Both the position numbers and the translations under genes were made by a program. The notes under the pieces were generated by a model, which made no database searches, was not told the DNA's origin, and was given only the letters and a program-made list of their open reading frames with translations. 36,927 nucleotides of DNA from assembly GCA_913044165.1 (NCBI GenBank), contig CAJWMY010000010.1, positions 1 to 36,927 on the forward strand. Reading direction: 5' to 3'. Every line of letters starts with the position of its first letter. Within the stretch, counting starts at the first letter, position 1. Origin of the DNA: an uncultured Puniceicoccaceae bacterium. Lineage in GTDB: Bacteria; Verrucomicrobiota; Verrucomicrobiia; Opitutales; Coraliomargaritaceae. Below are positions 28,576 to 36,927 of this stretch, in pieces.

Positions 28576-29430
28576 TTATATCTGGGTTAGGCTAAGGTTT
28601 AAAATTTCTAAAACTGAAGAATTCCATCCTTTAGATGCGTAGAATTTAGCAGAATAATAGTCAGGCCTTCTTAAGGCCATCATTCCTTTTTCAGCATTTG
28701 GAATAACTAATGCCAGATTAGACTGCTCCAACATAAGTCGATCATTTGGGCTATCTCCTATTGCGAATGTTTTCCAATCTACATTTGGATAACGATTTTT
28801 AAATAAAGACAATACTGATGTCATACCGATAGCTTTATCATAACCAGATTCCATTAAATGAAAAAATTTACCGCCTCTAACTGCTTTAATACCATGAGCA
28901 GATATCTTTTGCTTAAAATACTGCCAATCCTCAAGACTACTATGCCATAAAATTGGCTCAGTTGCATAACGATTTTTTGCATTTTTTGAAGCCTGCAGAT
29001 TTAATCCCGTTAGATCAGATAATGATTCAGCAGATAAGTCAGAAAATCCCTCAAATTTAAAACTATGATTTATCCTAAGCTTGTTAGAAATACTAAGTAT
29101 TCTCTCATAAGCAGCTGGATCATAAACACAAAAGTAATCTCCAAGTAGCGCAGTAGACTTTATATACTTAGACCAACACTCTCCTTCGATATCTAGCTTC
29201 GGAAAAGCTAAAGTAGCACCATTCTCTCCAATTAAAATAGGCTTACGCTTCCACCTCCATTTATCAGCAATAACAAGCATTTCTGACAATGTTTTACTAG
29301 AATTTAACACGAGTGGTATTTCTTCCTCATGAATAACGTCCAAGGCATCAATTGCATCTTTATATGAATAAGATCCATCAAGTAATGATGCATCTAAATC
29401 AGTTATAATAATATATGCCTTAGTTCCCAT
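28576..29430 (-). CDS. HAD phosphatase, mannosyl/glucosyl-3-phosphoglycerate phosphatase type
   Basis: 284 residues. HAD motif I is TDLDASLLD with nucleophile D11 and D13, motif II is the serine in LVLNSSKTLSE, and motif IV is FAIGDSPNDRLML. The cap region with LIGENGATL is characteristic of the MPGP branch of HAD-IIB enzymes. It would remove the phosphate from glucosyl-3-phosphoglycerate (or the mannosyl analogue) to give the free solute. The gene overlaps the upstream kinase by 11 bases and ends 11 bases before the fusion gene, so the three are translationally coupled. The glucosyl specificity is inferred from the neighbouring phosphorylase. Confidence 0.88.
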   Translation of the reverse strand: MGTKAYIIITDLDASLLDGSYSYKDAIDALDVIHEEEIPLVLNSSKTLSEMLVIADKWRWKRKPILIGENGATLAFPKLDIEGECWSKYIKSTALLGDYFCVYDPAAYERILSISNKLRINHSFKFEGFSDLSAESLSDLTGLNLQASKNAKNRYATEPILWHSSLEDWQYFKQKISAHGIKAVRGGKFFHLMESGYDKAIGMTSVLSLFKNRYPNVDWKTFAIGDSPNDRLMLEQSNLALVIPNAEKGMMALRRPDYYSAKFYASKGWNSSVLEILNLSLTQI

Positions 29431-30325
29431 AATTTTTAATCAATAATCTTTTAAAAGAACGATCTACATTAAAATCGATTACCATCTCAGCAAAATTAGA
29501 CATATCAACTAGCATCCATCGAGTGAGTCGCTCAAAGTGAGATATAAATCTTTCTAACTCTACCTTTGTCATAAAGTGCTGATTCAACTCAAATCCATTT
29601 TCTTCACAGGAAGCACGAAGCTTTTGCTCCTGTTCCATTCGCCAATCTACAATAGTCTCAAAAGAGGGAGTTCTTAATAAAATCGTATGATCAATATAGG
29701 AAAACATTTCTGCGTAGCAAGTAGCTAATTCTTGATTTACATAGCTACGCCAAGTTCCTTCAGAATCTTCTTTTGATTCAAAGGCATTTATTGGATCGGA
29801 TAAAGCATCTAGAGATTGTGCACGGGCTGAAACACACCAACCCTCGAAAAGAATAATATCTACTGGTAAATCAAGTTTGTTCCATTCCTCCTTTGGTACT
29901 CGATCGTCAATTTCTTTCCGAAAACGAGGACTGAGTATCGTACCATCTAATTGAGAAGATATAGATTTGAAAAAGTCTAGGGCTATATCAACAGAATGTG
30001 TACCAGGAACGCCTCGAGTAATAAGTAAAGGATGTACTAACTGAGATAAATTATATCGTTCTTGATATGTTTTATAGAGGTCATCTAAAGACAAAACAAA
30101 TGCGTTAAGATCATATTCTTCTCTAAAATAATCTGATAAAAATCGAGAGAGAGTTGATTTTCCAGTACCTTGGGCTCCATTAATACCAATTACCAATGGA
30201 GCCTCTGTCGATCGATTCCATTTTAAAATTTGTTCAGCAATTGGAAAATATGCACGATCAACTAGAATACGGAAATCAGTATTTAAGCGCTCTTTTTTAA
30301 TGAACTGATCTATAAATAACTCCAT
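29420..30325 (-). CDS. D-glycerate 3-kinase (GLYK/YggC-like)
   Basis: Phosphorylates D-glycerate to 3-phosphoglycerate with ATP. I start at ATG 30325 (301 residues); an in-frame TTG at 30355 would add ten residues. The P-loop is GAQGTGKS at 50-57 in VIGINGAQGTGKSTLS, followed by LSLDDLYKT, THSVDIALDFF, SPRFRKEIDDR and FEGWCVSA, which are the segments of the plant-type GLYK and P-loop uridine-kinase-like family. Upstream of the phosphatase with overlapping coding ends, it closes a cycle: glycerate released from glucosylglycerate returns to 3-phosphoglycerate. The kinase is the first gene of the unit and is followed by no other metabolic gene in the direction of transcription than the two named. 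Confidence 0.87.
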   Translation of the reverse strand: MELFIDQFIKKERLNTDFRILVDRAYFPIAEQILKWNRSTEAPLVIGINGAQGTGKSTLSRFLSDYFREEYDLNAFVLSLDDLYKTYQERYNLSQLVHPLLITRGVPGTHSVDIALDFFKSISSQLDGTILSPRFRKEIDDRVPKEEWNKLDLPVDIILFEGWCVSARAQSLDALSDPINAFESKEDSEGTWRSYVNQELATCYAEMFSYIDHTILLRTPSFETIVDWRMEQEQKLRASCEENGFELNQHFMTKVELERFISHFERLTRWMLVDMSNFAEMVIDFNVDRSFKRLLIKNYGN

Positions 30326-30406
30326 CTGCAACGAAATATGCAAGAATCGAGCCAAATTTCTAAAACTGCACTAAATCCTCAAAAACGAATTGTCATTTTA
30401 TCAATT

Positions 30407-30955
30407 TTAAGGCGAAAGCAAAATAGGAATATGTACTTCAGCACGTTTCTTTTGGTCAGCAACAGAAGGGCTGTCCCAATAAATTGCTCTAGCTTCACCT
30501 GTAATTGTATAAATACCTTGCTTTTCAATCCATTTTACAAGCTTACTTTTAGCTTTTTCAAAATTAGACTGGTTGTATCTTCCACAATAACCAATACTAG
30601 CAACAGTCCGGCTCGGAATTTTTTCGACGTCTACTGAACTGCTGGACTTTAGCTCTCTTTTTGAGGCGTCCTTACCTACAAAGAAGTACATTTCTCCTGG
30701 ATTCAATCTAACCTCAACTGGTGAAGTCATCGCTATATTTCGGGTGGTTATATACCAAAAAAGTGGCATAAAAAGATTGTTTTCTTCAAAATATGAAACA
30801 TTTGAACGTTTAACCAAGACAGTAGAAGCTGGTAAATATTTTACCTCAATTACTCCTTCATTAGTTCTTTTAAAAGCTGATTCAGATGCATTAATTGTTA
30901 AATTTGGAGCAATCATACAAAGAAAAATGGTAGTAATGTTTCCATAAATAGTCAT
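30407..30955 (-). CDS. Exported SOUL-family heme-binding protein
   Basis: 182 residues with an N-terminal hydrophobic segment (ITTIFLCMIAPNLTINA) that looks like a signal peptide. The body shows the SOUL/HBP pattern: a strand rich in R and V, then FMPLFWYITTRNIAMTSPVEVRL, where the IAMTSPVE segment is the family hallmark, MYFFVGKDA, a basic SRTVASIGYCGRYN, and a C-terminal region ending in an IPILLSP-type strand. Eukaryotic members bind heme or hydrophobic ligands; the role in bacteria is not settled. It is read before the glucosylglycerate genes, 82 bases from the kinase start. Confidence 0.85.
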   Translation of the reverse strand: MTIYGNITTIFLCMIAPNLTINASESAFKRTNEGVIEVKYLPASTVLVKRSNVSYFEENNLFMPLFWYITTRNIAMTSPVEVRLNPGEMYFFVGKDASKRELKSSSSVDVEKIPSRTVASIGYCGRYNQSNFEKAKSKLVKWIEKQGIYTITGEARAIYWDSPSVADQKKRAEVHIPILLSP

Positions 30956-31021
30956 ATATATATATCCACTAAAATGACCAAAACTTACTTTTATACACTT
31001 TATGTAGCGTTTACCACGTAT

Positions 31022-31747
31022 TTAATTGAACCATACATTTAATAATACGCCCTTTAATTTAAATCCTATAGTCATAATTACCAATAAAAGCCCTAATGAT
31101 AAGCCATAGGTGCTAGACTCTGGAATACCAACTAATGCAATAGAATCAAATCCAACGATTCCTTCAAATTCATCACCAACCGCAGCATAGCCTAATACAG
31201 AAGAGAATATTCTAATAGATTCTATTGTATCCAAAGTTGACTCAAAAGTATCAATACCAATTTGACCATTGTGATTAGCTACTCTGTGCATAGTAGATTC
31301 TGATATGGGTATATAAACTGAACCCCATCCACTATTTTCAGGGAAAAATTGAAATGAGTCACTTACCCAAAAAGTGCCTCCACCCTGCATTACATTAGTT
31401 CTATTTCCTAAAGATATACGAATTGAAGCAGCATCTATATCACTCCAATTGGCGAAATTAAACTGTATGCCAGTTACGCCTTTACTGTTGTAATTTCCAG
31501 TCCAAGCATCTGAAGTATTGTGAATGATTAATTTCTTGCCTTGATTGCCTGAATACAAGCCTGGAGTAATCTGAATATAATTATTGAATGTGGAAAAAGA
31601 ATTTTGATTAGTTATAGAAATTCTTTGTGCTGGGTCCCATCCGTCTAAGCCATTTGAGAAATCACTAGTCAGAATAGGAATATTCTGTGCGTTAATTCCA
31701 CATATTAAAAATGCACTTACATAAAAGTATTTAATATATAGAGACAT
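31022..31747 (-). CDS. PEP-CTERM sorted exported protein
   Basis: 241 residues. Signal peptide at about 1-20 (FYVSAFLICGINA). The middle has a beta-rich region with W and G residues (SNGLDGWDPAQR, WTGNYNSKG, FWVSDSFQFFPENSGWG), like a carbohydrate-binding or concanavalin-like fold. The C-terminus is a PEP-CTERM signal in a variant form: IPESSTYGLSLG at 208-219, a hydrophobic helix (LLLVIMTIGF) and then a lysine-rich end. Exosortase recognises this signal and moves the protein to the surface or the extracellular matrix. The usual P-E-P is P-E-S here. It starts two bases after the DUF1501 stop in the direction of transcription. Confidence 0.85.
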   Translation of the reverse strand: MSLYIKYFYVSAFLICGINAQNIPILTSDFSNGLDGWDPAQRISITNQNSFSTFNNYIQITPGLYSGNQGKKLIIHNTSDAWTGNYNSKGVTGIQFNFANWSDIDAASIRISLGNRTNVMQGGGTFWVSDSFQFFPENSGWGSVYIPISESTMHRVANHNGQIGIDTFESTLDTIESIRIFSSVLGYAAVGDEFEGIVGFDSIALVGIPESSTYGLSLGLLLVIMTIGFKLKGVLLNVWFN

Positions 31748-31749
31748 CT

Positions 31750-33225
31750 TTAAATAATAATATTGTTATTTAAAATACCCAAAGGAGATAATAAATTATT
31801 TAGGTTAAAATTGTTTATATTAGGTATGACTGTAGAAAGTTCGGATTGTGGGACGCCAAACCAACCTGCAATTTCTGCCATGTACGCATCAACTGGAGTA
31901 GTAGGCAAGAGACGCCCGCGGCCTACGTCATCGGGACCACCAATAGATAAGTTTGGATATTGTCCATAAATTTTTCCCCCATTAGCATTTCCACTTATGA
32001 TAAAATGATTTCCGCCCCAAGCATGGTCCGATCCACTCCCATTTGAAGATAGGGTACGGCCAAAGTCTGAGGCTGTATAAAGAACAACGTTGTTTTCTAA
32101 ACCTAGACCAACAATATTCCTCCAAAATAATTCTATTGCTTCATTTATTTCTCTAAAAAGTTGAGATTGAGGTATAACAACTTCATTATGATGATCCCAC
32201 CCTCCCCGGTCTATAAAAAATATTTGGCGATTCATCCCTAGTGCCATTCTAGCTTCTATAATTTTACTAAGCATTGAAAAACGAGATGCCGTATCAGAGA
32301 GATTGCTTACATCTGATGGATTATATGGCTGATCTAAACTTTCTAATGCTTCTTTAAAAAAAATTGAAGTATCAATTGATTTTTTATTAGATTTAGCAAG
32401 CGTTTTAGCATAGATATTATGATAATGATCACTTAGAATATCGTTTACTGAAAGTGTTAAAGTAGGATCTAAATTATAATTGTTTAATTCAACAATTCCA
32501 GATGGATCGGTAATATATGGTACGGTAGAATTGCCAGTTTGAAGTACATTTGTGCCTGACAGGGATATATTCATTGAAATATTATCTTGTTGGTTAGCGT
32601 GAGCCATTACCTCTGCCATTCTACCGCCCCAACCTTTTGGCGCAGTTCCTCTAACTTGAGGCACAAGTGTTTGCCAATGAATTTGGTGGTCAGCATGAGA
32701 AAATAATCCCTCTGGTAAAGATACAGAAGCATTGTTATAATCATTTAATGAGGTAGGCTCGATTAATGATCCAACGTTACTAACAAAGGCAAGATCACCA
32801 TTGTCATATAGCGTTTTTAAATAAGGCAAATCCGGATGAATACCAAATTCGCTGTAAGGCTGATTAGTTGAATTAATTGGAAGCAAATCATCTTTTCTGT
32901 GAGCTAATCCACCTAAACCATTTGCTATATTATCTAAATTATAAGGGTCGTAGATTACGCCTTCTGATAAATAATTCCCGCCACGGACTTGTTTATATTC
33001 GTTATATGCATTATCTTCTCTGGGCACTAGCATATTAAAAGAATCATTACCGCCACTAAAAAAAAGACATACAATAGCTTTATAATCTGGGAATCTTGAC
33101 CCTGAAACCGCACCTGCCGTTAACCTTAGAGATAAAAGTGAAGACAATAGAGACGCGGTACCAACTGCCGCACAATTTGCCTGGGCAATAAATTTCCTCC
33201 GAGATATTTTCTTATCTAGATTCAT
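31750..33225 (-). CDS. DUF1501 protein with Tat signal
   Basis: 491 residues. Twin-arginine signal ISRRKFIAQ near 7-15 followed by a hydrophobic stretch, so the folded protein is exported by Tat. Family landmarks are VCLFFSGGNDSFNMLVP, GIHPDLP, FSHADHQIHWQT, GGWDHHN, TASDFGRTL and DHAWGGNH. The fold is alkaline-phosphatase-like but the activity is unknown; such genes are typical of Planctomycetes and Verrucomicrobiota. Its start is one base after the DUF1800 stop, the standard pairing. PEP-CTERM and SOUL genes continue the same strand. Confidence 0.93.
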   Translation of the reverse strand: MNLDKKISRRKFIAQANCAAVGTASLLSSLLSLRLTAGAVSGSRFPDYKAIVCLFFSGGNDSFNMLVPREDNAYNEYKQVRGGNYLSEGVIYDPYNLDNIANGLGGLAHRKDDLLPINSTNQPYSEFGIHPDLPYLKTLYDNGDLAFVSNVGSLIEPTSLNDYNNASVSLPEGLFSHADHQIHWQTLVPQVRGTAPKGWGGRMAEVMAHANQQDNISMNISLSGTNVLQTGNSTVPYITDPSGIVELNNYNLDPTLTLSVNDILSDHYHNIYAKTLAKSNKKSIDTSIFFKEALESLDQPYNPSDVSNLSDTASRFSMLSKIIEARMALGMNRQIFFIDRGGWDHHNEVVIPQSQLFREINEAIELFWRNIVGLGLENNVVLYTASDFGRTLSSNGSGSDHAWGGNHFIISGNANGGKIYGQYPNLSIGGPDDVGRGRLLPTTPVDAYMAEIAGWFGVPQSELSTVIPNINNFNLNNLLSPLGILNNNIII

Positions 33226-33226
33226 C

Positions 33227-35491
33227 TTAATAAAGTGTATTAAATTCTACCGTCATTGAAATTAAAAAAATAAGATATTTTACTTTCATATAATCAGTCG
33301 GAAATTCTCCCGTAGCATTCATGGCATCTATTAAAATAACTTTAGTTGATTCACCTAAGGCACCTCCACACATAATTAAATCAAGCCAACTTATTAATGT
33401 ATCTATGTCATAACTCAGACTTACTTCATAACTAAAATCTAAATTTGCATCTACATACCATCGAGAGCCAAAATCTCCACTAGGATCCTGAATTAATCCT
33501 TGATCTATTAATAAGTTAAAATGATTCAAAAGCTTAAGAGCACTAACATCATTACTAATTTGGAATTCAGGAGCACTCAGACCCATATCTGAAATAGTTC
33601 CATTCGGAGAATAACTTGGACTATAAAAATTAAAAACTGAACTTTGTTCATAAGGAGCTTGGAGAATAGAATCTCCAAGGTTTTTAAAACAAATCCATTC
33701 ATAAACGCGATTTGATTCTAAATTAAAAGAACGACACAGATGCATTAATCTAATTAATGGCTCTCTAAGCTTTCCGTGTATAGGATCAAAAGATAAGCGG
33801 TGCGACCGAGCTTCTGGGTGCAGCAGTATAGCTTTAATTAAAGCAGCCATATCCCCCCTGTTTCCTGACCCAACACCATTATAAAGGCCAGACTTAAATG
33901 CACTCGAAACTGACTGAATATAACTTGGCGAAGGATTAGAAACTGTGAACCTTTGAATCATAAATTTTGCAAAAAAGGGAGGCAGGTTTTTATGTTCAAA
34001 CAAATGATCAAGGAGCCCTTTAACATCTGAACGTACTCCCTCTTTATTATTAGGGAATGGTCCTAGAGTAGTACCATCCAACAAAGTCTTTGTGCTAAAA
34101 TCATGCCTAACTGGTTGTATGCGCATAGGATCGACATAATTTCCAAAAAAAACTTCTATATTAGATCGATCCCCTGGGCGACGTAATCCAGTAAATACCT
34201 TAGCAAACTCAGCTACATCTTCAATCGAATATGTTGGAATTCCCTTACCATTTGAATTTAATTCCAATGTTCCATCTTCATTTAATTCCCAAAGTCCTAT
34301 GGTGAATAACTGCATTACTTCTCGAGCGTAATTTTCATCAGGGAAAGTCCCCTTACTTGGATCTGCTTTCTTATTTTCAATATATGAAAGATAATTACCC
34401 ATATGGGGACTCCAAGTAACTTCACTTAATATATCCCTAAAATTACCAAATGCATTTCGAACAAAAATATCATAATAATTTAACCAACGCTCAGTCGTGC
34501 CCTCTTGACCACTACCGGCTTCACCTACAACAAAATATTGGCTTAGTGCCCACGCAACTCTTTGTCTTAATTGATCCTCTGCATTAATAGCAGCTTCATA
34601 CCAAACTGCTTTTTTGTCACCCCCCCATCCAAGTCCAGAAACATCCCAAACATGACCTTTGTGGCGAATTGAATTTTCAGCATGCAAGCCGATTTTAGGA
34701 ACGCCTGCGTAGTCTAAATTTCCTGCATGATCCGAAGGGTCAATTGGATTTCCATCTATGTCGAAAAATCCACCATATCCAGGTAATGGATTATTCCAAT
34801 TTGCATCATAACGAGTAGGACCACGATAAAACGCAAAACGTTGGCCTAAGCTTGAATCGTGACCAACCTCATTAGGTAAAGCACCATCTCTCCACGTATA
34901 GTCTTGATAATCTGGATCACTTCGCTGTCGCCAAAAAGCTCTATGATAAAAAGGCGGTAGTGCAATTTGCTGATCGATCCAGCTTTCAAAACTTGTGTAA
35001 CTACTCTCCGTAAGATCTGCAGTCGCTAAATTTGGGAAGTTCGCAATATCAGAACGTGTTGGACCAAAAGTAGCTTGCATCAAAAAACGACTAACAAGTG
35101 CGCTATTACCAGGAATACTAATAGTTTTTTCATAACGTTTACGAAAAAATCCATTATTTCCTTGAGGCAAGATTAAAACCGATACTGGATCAGCTGGATA
35201 TACATCATAAGCATTTGGGGAAATAGACTCCCAGCCATTTCCATAATTTCTTGAAATAGGCATCCATTCTGAAAGACCATCAGAATACTCTATAACCTCT
35301 AATGGATAACTAGAATTGTCTAACCATAGATGAACCATAGTCCCATCTGTAATAAACTGATTTAATCCTCCATCTTCTGCCTTAGAAGTACCCAAAAAGG
35401 CAAATAAGAAACAAATAATCTTACATGTTAAAATAGGAGTAAATCTGAATAAACTATAGTTAGAAGAGCTAATCATTAAGTGGGGTTTCAA
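33227..35491 (-). CDS. DUF1800 protein, exported
   Basis: 754 residues. A signal peptide near 25-40 (ICFLFAFLGTSKA) follows a positively charged start. Family landmarks are FLMQATFGPTRSDI, LRQRVAWALSQYFVV, GNYLSYIENKKADP, NYAREVMQLFTIGLWELN and AKVFTGLR, then a C-terminal HPEARS and a final short sheet. The N-terminal 130 residues carry a region like a secreted-repeat domain. Function is unknown; it is always found next to DUF1501, which suggests the two act together outside the cytoplasm. Upstream, 71 bases away, is the TSP3-repeat protein, read in the same direction. Confidence 0.93.
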   Translation of the reverse strand: MKPHLMISSSNYSLFRFTPILTCKIICFLFAFLGTSKAEDGGLNQFITDGTMVHLWLDNSSYPLEVIEYSDGLSEWMPISRNYGNGWESISPNAYDVYPADPVSVLILPQGNNGFFRKRYEKTISIPGNSALVSRFLMQATFGPTRSDIANFPNLATADLTESSYTSFESWIDQQIALPPFYHRAFWRQRSDPDYQDYTWRDGALPNEVGHDSSLGQRFAFYRGPTRYDANWNNPLPGYGGFFDIDGNPIDPSDHAGNLDYAGVPKIGLHAENSIRHKGHVWDVSGLGWGGDKKAVWYEAAINAEDQLRQRVAWALSQYFVVGEAGSGQEGTTERWLNYYDIFVRNAFGNFRDILSEVTWSPHMGNYLSYIENKKADPSKGTFPDENYAREVMQLFTIGLWELNEDGTLELNSNGKGIPTYSIEDVAEFAKVFTGLRRPGDRSNIEVFFGNYVDPMRIQPVRHDFSTKTLLDGTTLGPFPNNKEGVRSDVKGLLDHLFEHKNLPPFFAKFMIQRFTVSNPSPSYIQSVSSAFKSGLYNGVGSGNRGDMAALIKAILLHPEARSHRLSFDPIHGKLREPLIRLMHLCRSFNLESNRVYEWICFKNLGDSILQAPYEQSSVFNFYSPSYSPNGTISDMGLSAPEFQISNDVSALKLLNHFNLLIDQGLIQDPSGDFGSRWYVDANLDFSYEVSLSYDIDTLISWLDLIMCGGALGESTKVILIDAMNATGEFPTDYMKVKYLIFLISMTVEFNTLY

Positions 35492-35562
35492 GATTAATAA
35501 CTAGCTAATATAGTAGTAAACTATTAAATATTATCAATTAAGAAAATTCTCATTTTCATAGA

Positions 35563-36927
35563 TTAATATTCCTCATGATATTCTCCTCCAGGATTAAAAG
35601 TTTCTCCAAACATATTTAACTCTTCCGATCCTAGGAAAATATACCCTTCTATCAATATTTTTCCATCACTTAGATTTTTATCTTCCATTGAACCAACAAC
35701 AATGAAACTATCCTGCATTGCTAATGGGAGTTTAATTTGAGTACCACCATAATCTACGGAAGTGTGGACATACGTATGCTGTCCGCTTAATACCAATGAA
35801 ATTGAACCTTCCGTTTTACTAGACGCATTAATAGTAAACAACTCAGAAACAAGGAAGCCTCCTTCTGAATTCTCTGTCAATTTTGTATCAAAGTCTTCAG
35901 ATACAATTGATGCATCTAAGTACTTAGACTCATTCTTAATTTTTTGGATATAATTTGAAACTTCTATTTCATCATAATCATTTCTAACAAACCAACGCGG
36001 GTTAGATCCTGTAGTATCACGCCTTAAAAACAATTTAGCAGAAGTCATCCTCTTGCCCGCAATAGCACTTAATTTTTCAGCTAACATTTCTCCGGTGAAA
36101 CCCATTTCTATATAGCCAAATTCATTATTTTCATCAAGGCCATTGAAATAAGCGTATAAACTAAAACCTTCCTCCCAATCTGATGGGGTAAAGAATTCTC
36201 TTTCTTTGAAGGCAATTGGTTTGTCTCTAGAATTATTTGGATTAGTAGATAGCATATGCTCCATATAATCATCGTACCCATCCTTGTCTGTGTCGGCTAA
36301 AATTAAACTCGTTCCTATCTCATACTCGTACGCATCCTCTAATCCATCTCCATCCGAATCTGAGTTGTTAGGATCACTCCTTAATTTAGCTTCAACTGAA
36401 TCAGTTACACCATCCCCATCTGTATCTCCGTCTAAGGTAAATCTTAAGCTCTTTGCTCTACTTAGTTCGAACACTTCTGATTCACTAGTAAGACCAGTAA
36501 TAGTTCCTTCTTCATCTGCATAAAGATCCCCAATATAAGGATATATCTCATATTGATATCCTGTGGGTAACGCTATACTTGTGCTGCCTCTTCCTCGGTT
36601 AAGTTCAACCTCGAGATATTCACCTTCACCAAAAAACGAATGCCAATTATCTTGGACTTCATCATAAACACCTACTTCAACATAAGCATATTGTTCATCC
36701 GTTGTTACACCCTTAGCCATACTCAAGCTAATGGACACCTTCGTAGGGAACTTCGACTTATCTAAAGGATCTGTGCCTGCTTGAACTTCATCATAATCAC
36801 TCATCCTATCTCTATCAGAGTCATTACTCTTAGGATCTGTTAAGTATGTATTTAGTTCGTCATAATCTGACAACCCATCCTTGTCTGTGTCGGCTAAAAT
36901 TAAACTCGTTCCTATCTCATACTCGTA
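35563..36927 (-). CDS. Large exported calcium-binding TSP3-repeat protein (5' end beyond window)
   Basis: The reading frame is open to the right edge, so only the C-terminal 454 residues are seen. The apparent TTG start at 36873 lies inside a conserved repeat and is not real. Three or more thrombospondin-type-3 calcium loops occur: DTDKDGLSDYDE, DSDRDRMSDYDE, DGDTDGDGVTDSVE, DSDGDGLEDAYE and DTDKDGYDDYME. The loops are joined by beta-rich stretches such as WHSFFGEGEYLEVEL. A final region of about 190 residues is beta-rich without loops. Such proteins in Verrucomicrobiota are rigid surface or adhesin-like structures. The gene precedes the DUF1800 gene by 71 bases. Confidence 0.82.
   Translation of the reverse strand, partial: YEYEIGTSLILADTDKDGLSDYDELNTYLTDPKSNDSDRDRMSDYDEVQAGTDPLDKSKFPTKVSISLSMAKGVTTDEQYAYVEVGVYDEVQDNWHSFFGEGEYLEVELNRGRGSTSIALPTGYQYEIYPYIGDLYADEEGTITGLTSESEVFELSRAKSLRFTLDGDTDGDGVTDSVEAKLRSDPNNSDSDGDGLEDAYEYEIGTSLILADTDKDGYDDYMEHMLSTNPNNSRDKPIAFKEREFFTPSDWEEGFSLYAYFNGLDENNEFGYIEMGFTGEMLAEKLSAIAGKRMTSAKLFLRRDTTGSNPRWFVRNDYDEIEVSNYIQKIKNESKYLDASIVSEDFDTKLTENSEGGFLVSELFTINASSKTEGSISLVLSGQHTYVHTSVDYGGTQIKLPLAMQDSFIVVGSMEDKNLSDGKILIEGYIFLGSEELNMFGETFNPGGEYHEEY
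36277..36330 (-). repeat. 54-bp perfect direct repeat, copy 1
   Basis: Identical to 36874-36927 over all 54 bases and in the same reading frame; it encodes 18 residues of a TSP3 loop (YEYEIGTSLILADTDKDG). The two copies are 597 bases (199 codons) apart. Confidence 0.95.
36874..36927 (-). repeat. 54-bp perfect direct repeat, copy 2, at the window edge
   Basis: Second copy, ending at the last base of the window. Exact identity at nucleotide level in a coding repeat suggests recent duplication or gene conversion. An assembler would stop at such a repeat. Confidence 0.95.

Noticed and set aside
35563-36873. A complete 436-residue protein starting at 36873
   Set aside because: The first codon is a TTG inside a repeated calcium loop (the L of DGLSDYDE), and the frame is open to the window edge, so the gene is truncated by the window.

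Overview
The window looks like a contig from an AT-rich marine Verrucomicrobiota, probably in or near the Opitutae/Puniceicoccales. This is an inference from gene content: a paired DUF1800 and DUF1501 locus, a PEP-CTERM sorting signal, a PpiD/SurA-type foldase, core genes with verrucomicrobial-style neighbours, and low GC from about 2.4 kb onward. No 16S or other decisive phylogenetic marker is present.

Bases 1 to about 2350 do not look like the same genome. They are a string of gene pieces: a terminator, a LON-domain-like piece, the end of fliF, the C-terminal third of a class II ribonucleotide reductase (nrdJ), the first two thirds of a RidA gene, and, head to head with it, the first part of a GC-rich MerR regulator. 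The RidA/MerR junction sits on about 10 bp that both genes could supply. I read this end as a chimera from amplification or assembly, although a real scrambled locus cannot be excluded. A second 41-bp copy of the tmRNA 3' region (38/41 identical) lies at its edge.

From 2.5 to 19.8 kb the window is housekeeping: a COG0523/CobW metallochaperone GTPase, tmRNA (ssrA, encoding the tag GEEQFALAA), pyrB-pyrC-CPBP protease, a membrane foldase, recN with a small membrane protein, carB-purU-TPR protein-eno, an alpha/beta hydrolase, and rpmI-rplT. carB is present without carA, and rpmI-rplT without infC.

From 20.9 to 25.6 kb there is an iron-uptake module. A SBF-type transporter and a TonB-dependent siderophore receptor are divergent, around three Fur-like palindromes. 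A secreted beta-lactamase-fold serine hydrolase follows.

From 25.6 to 30.3 kb is the most interesting locus. Three tightly packed minus-strand genes appear to encode a complete glucosylglycerate cycle: D-glycerate 3-kinase, a HAD (mannosyl/glucosyl-3-phosphoglycerate) phosphatase, and a 988-residue protein. That protein fuses a glucosyl-3-phosphoglycerate synthase-like glycosyltransferase to a GH13_18 phosphorylase resembling glucosylglycerate phosphorylase. One polypeptide would therefore start the synthesis of the compatible solute and also carry out its breakdown.

From 30.4 kb to the end, all on the minus strand, are a SOUL heme-binding protein, a PEP-CTERM protein, DUF1501, DUF1800 and a large calcium-binding TSP3-repeat surface protein that runs off the right edge. 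The window stops exactly at the end of a perfect 54-bp repeat inside that gene, which probably explains why the contig ends there.
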